From Geovibrio ferrireducens (GTDB lineage: Bacteria > Chrysiogenota > Deferribacteres > Deferribacterales > Geovibrionaceae): DNA of 64,000 bases. Shown piece by piece: positions 62,292 through 64,000 of the stretch. The notes beneath the pieces were generated by a model. It was not told where the DNA came from and did not search any database. It saw only the letters and a program-made list of their open reading frames with translations. Location: positions 1 to 64,000 of the forward strand of contig NZ_JAJAPB010000010.1 of the NCBI RefSeq assembly GCF_026226615.1, given 5' to 3'. Numbering within the stretch: position 1 is the stretch's first letter; each line of letters opens with the position of its first letter. The translations under genes were made by a program, and so were the position numbers.

Positions 62292-63064
62292 TGCTCCTCC
62301 CCAAGATAGGCGGCTATCACGTCCGGGTGGGATGAAATCTCCTCCGGCGTGCCTTCCTTACAGATTTTTTCACCGAAGTTAACAGCGACAACTCTGGTTG
62401 AAATGTCCATGACCACTTTCATATCATGCTCAATGAGGATTACAGTAACCCCTGCCTCTTCATTGATGTCTATGATGAATCTTGCCATGTCCTCCGTCTC
62501 CTCACTGTTCATCCCCGCCATCGGCTCATCAAGGAGAAGAAGCCTCGGTTCAAGACAGAGGGCACGGGCAAGCTCCACCCTCTTCTGGAGGCCGTAGGAG
62601 AGCTCGTAGACATGCTTTTTGCGTATGTGGGTGAGGCGGAGAAAGTCGATAACCTTTTCCACCCTTTTGCGGTGCTCTATCTCCTCTTTCCTTGCTTTTC
62701 CGAAGTAAAGCATGGAGGAGAGAAGCCCGTATTTTATGAAAATGTGCCGTGAGAGCATGAGGTTGTCCAGAACTGTCATCCCCTTGAAGAGCTCAAGGTT
62801 CTGAAATGTGCGCACAATGCCCATCTGCGGGCGCTTATGCACCGGAGTGCCTGTTATGTCTGTTCCGTCGTAGATAATTTTCCCTTTGGTGGGCGGGTAA
62901 ATGCCCGTGATTGTATTGAGAATGCTTGTCTTCCCCGCTCCGTTGGGGCCTATGATGGAGAATATTTCACCCTCGTAAACCTGAAACCGGACTCCGGCTA
63001 TTGCCTGTATGCCGCCGAAGCTGAGGTAGATGTTGTCCACATTCAATAAAGGCTTCTTTTCCAT
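62282..63064 (-). CDS. livG: LIV-type ABC transporter ATPase LivG
   Basis: 260 residues. Walker A GPNGAGKTSILNTI, signature SYGLQKRVELARAL (an LSGG variant, as common in LivG), Walker B LLLLDEPMAGMNSEE, and the C-terminal BCA_ABC_TP_C segment ending IAAYLGEEQ. First gene of the eight-gene operon; overlaps the ligase gene by 10 bases. Confidence 0.94.
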   Translation of the reverse strand: MEKKPLLNVDNIYLSFGGIQAIAGVRFQVYEGEIFSIIGPNGAGKTSILNTITGIYPPTKGKIIYDGTDITGTPVHKRPQMGIVRTFQNLELFKGMTVLDNLMLSRHIFIKYGLLSSMLYFGKARKEEIEHRKRVEKVIDFLRLTHIRKKHVYELSYGLQKRVELARALCLEPRLLLLDEPMAGMNSEETEDMARFIIDINEEAGVTVILIEHDMKVVMDISTRVVAVNFGEKICKEGTPEEISSHPDVIAAYLGEEQWV

Positions 63065-63119
63065 ATACTTCCCTGACCATAAGCGGCTGAGGTAGCCGCA
63101 GAAAATGAATTATGGCAAA

Positions 63120-63148
63120 AAGTTAACACGGCGTTCTGCTTAAGTCAA
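63120..63148 (-). promoter_or_regulatory. Candidate promoter of the livG operon
   Basis: On the minus strand TTGACT (63148-63143), 17-base spacer, TAACTT (63125-63120). Leader of about 50 bases containing a GCGGCT/AGCCGC hairpin. Confidence 0.55.
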
Positions 63149-63150
63149 AG

Positions 63151-63173
63151 TAATTTTAGCCGCATTAAAATTA
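63151..63173. promoter_or_regulatory. Inverted repeat upstream of the livG promoter
   Basis: TAATTTT (63151-63157) and AAAATTA (63167-63173), 9-base centre AGCCGCATT. It sits 2 bases upstream of the -35 box, an activator-type position. The regulator is unknown; the TetR or LuxR gene at 53-54 kb is a candidate only by proximity. Confidence 0.45.
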
Positions 63174-63258
63174 ATTACGGCACACTTAACACGATAACTG
63201 AAATAAGTGAATTATCACTGAACAGGCGATCAAATAATCAAACGATCTCAGTTATTTT

Positions 63259-64000
63259 TCAGCATTTTATGAGTTCCAGCATCTTCTCATGCACAAGCCC
63301 GTTTGAAGCGATGATAAAATCTCCGGTTATGCTGTGCTTTCTGCTCTCCGGACCGCTGACTCTTCCGCCCGCTTCCTGAACAATGCATATCCCCCCTGCC
63401 ACATCCCACGGCTTGAGGTTGAACTCATAATAGCAGTCGAAGGTTCCTTTAGCAGTATAACACAGATCCAGTGCAGCAGAACCTGCCCTGCGTATGCCTC
63501 TGGTATTGCCGAGAACTTTTCCCAGCATGGAGAGCACGTCCGGGCATCTGCTTTCAACAATAGAGTAAGGGAAGCCTGTAGCGATCAGCGACTTTTTTGT
63601 TTCCTGTGTTTCTGAAACACGTATGCGCTCATTGTTCAGGAACGCACCCGCTCCCTTCTCAGCGCAGAACATTTCACCCAGCACAGGGTTGTAAACAAGG
63701 CCGCGCACCGCCTCGCCTTTCTCATAAAAGCCGATTGATATTGCAACAAACGGAAAAGAATGCACAAAGTTTGTTGTTCCGTCTATGGGGTCTATGTAGA
63801 TTGCCTTTTCCGGCTCCTCATTACCTGTGGAGGATTCCTCCCCTATTATCACGTGTTCGGGGAAAAGCGGCGAAAGCTTTTGTTTCAGAAAGTTTTCCAC
63901 CGCCACATCATATTCGGTAACAAGGTCAATGCTCCCCTTGTATTTAACCTCTTTACTCTTTTTAAAACCGTCTTTTATAATTTCACCCGCTTCGAGAGCG
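63259..64000 (-). CDS. Inositol monophosphatase-family phosphatase, cut by the window edge
   Basis: The frame is open to the right edge, so the 5' end lies outside; 247 codons are visible, beginning LEAGEIIKDGFKKS. Metal site residues: GEESS, YIDPIDGTTNFVHSFPF and the late LKPWDVAGG. The family includes SuhB and 3'-phosphoadenosine phosphatases; with no cysteine-rich or N-terminal information the substrate stays open. An internal GTG about 30 codons in is not the start because DLVTEYD upstream of it is conserved in the family. Confidence 0.9.
   Translation of the reverse strand, partial: ALEAGEIIKDGFKKSKEVKYKGSIDLVTEYDVAVENFLKQKLSPLFPEHVIIGEESSTGNEEPEKAIYIDPIDGTTNFVHSFPFVAISIGFYEKGEAVRGLVYNPVLGEMFCAEKGAGAFLNNERIRVSETQETKKSLIATGFPYSIVESRCPDVLSMLGKVLGNTRGIRRAGSAALDLCYTAKGTFDCYYEFNLKPWDVAGGICIVQEAGGRVSGPESRKHSITGDFIIASNGLVHEKMLELIKC

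Overview
The window reads as ordinary chromosomal DNA of a Gram-negative, flagellated bacterium of moderate GC content. Lipid-A export permeases (lptF, lptG), lipoboxes with outer-membrane style sorting, a FliD/FliS flagellar set with a candidate sigma-54 promoter, a bacterial-type AspRS with a non-discriminating signature, a DHH/CBS-fused tRNA nucleotidyltransferase and a LIV-type transporter fused into an acyl-CoA ligase operon together suggest Deferribacterota (Geovibrio/Denitrovibrio-like) or a nearby lineage. That assignment is inference from gene families; no rRNA or tRNA gene was seen.

Layout. 1-2.3 kb: a MORN-repeat secreted protein, a nest of small palindromic repeats, and an XRE-cupin regulator. 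2.5-17 kb: gamma-carbonic anhydrase on the plus strand, then a long minus-strand housekeeping run read from right to left: murJ, dtd, an MBL hydrolase, tsaB, rimI, a DUF465 protein, metK, (terminator), ahcY, a flavoprotein, plsC, folK, a cytidylate-kinase-like protein, hisS, aspS and a LysM lipoprotein. 17.1-21.6 kb: an IHF-beta-like protein and the flagellar operon fliD-fliS-two small genes. 21.7-25.8 kb: HAD hydrolase, a large Ig/DUF1566 lipoprotein, PHP phosphoesterase. 25.8-30.3 kb (plus): small membrane protein, two small conserved proteins, lptF, lptG, leuB. 30.7-32.1 kb: LysR regulator and DUF2917 protein. 32.4-48.3 kb (minus): xerD-like recombinase, DHH-CBS-CCA enzyme, phoH, ybeY, (terminator), corC-like, era, mgtE, recO, fbp, nfo, an APH/AAA kinase, an RNase Z-like MBL protein, an alpha/beta hydrolase and proC. 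48.8-53 kb (plus): malic enzyme/PTA fusion and a DUF255 thioredoxin-fold protein. 53-63 kb (minus): TetR and LuxR regulators and an eight-gene operon livG-acyl-CoA ligase-livH-livM-livK-livF-PaaK-like-CBS/ACT. The right edge cuts an inositol monophosphatase-family gene.

The most unusual signal is non-coding. At least five copies of a modular element lie between genes. It has the order variable hairpin P1 - conserved core L (CGCCGTGCGNAGYGAAG) - variable hairpin P2 - conserved core R (CGCGAGCGTGTAT) - variable hairpin P3 - a conserved tail (TGACAGAA or TGTCAGAA). The stems differ in sequence between copies but stay self-complementary. At two loci (PHP gene and proC) the element sits exactly between the gene's stop codon and a second copy of that gene's own 3' end. 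All eight codon differences between the paired 3' ends are synonymous. This looks like a small structured element that inserts at gene ends and replaces or duplicates them, comparable in outcome to phages that restore the 3' end of icd. I do not recognise it as a described family.

TTG start codons are unusually frequent in genes whose ribosome-binding sites fix the start (aspS, hisS, phoH, the corC-like gene, the DUF255 gene), so automated ATG-biased starts would be wrong for several genes here.
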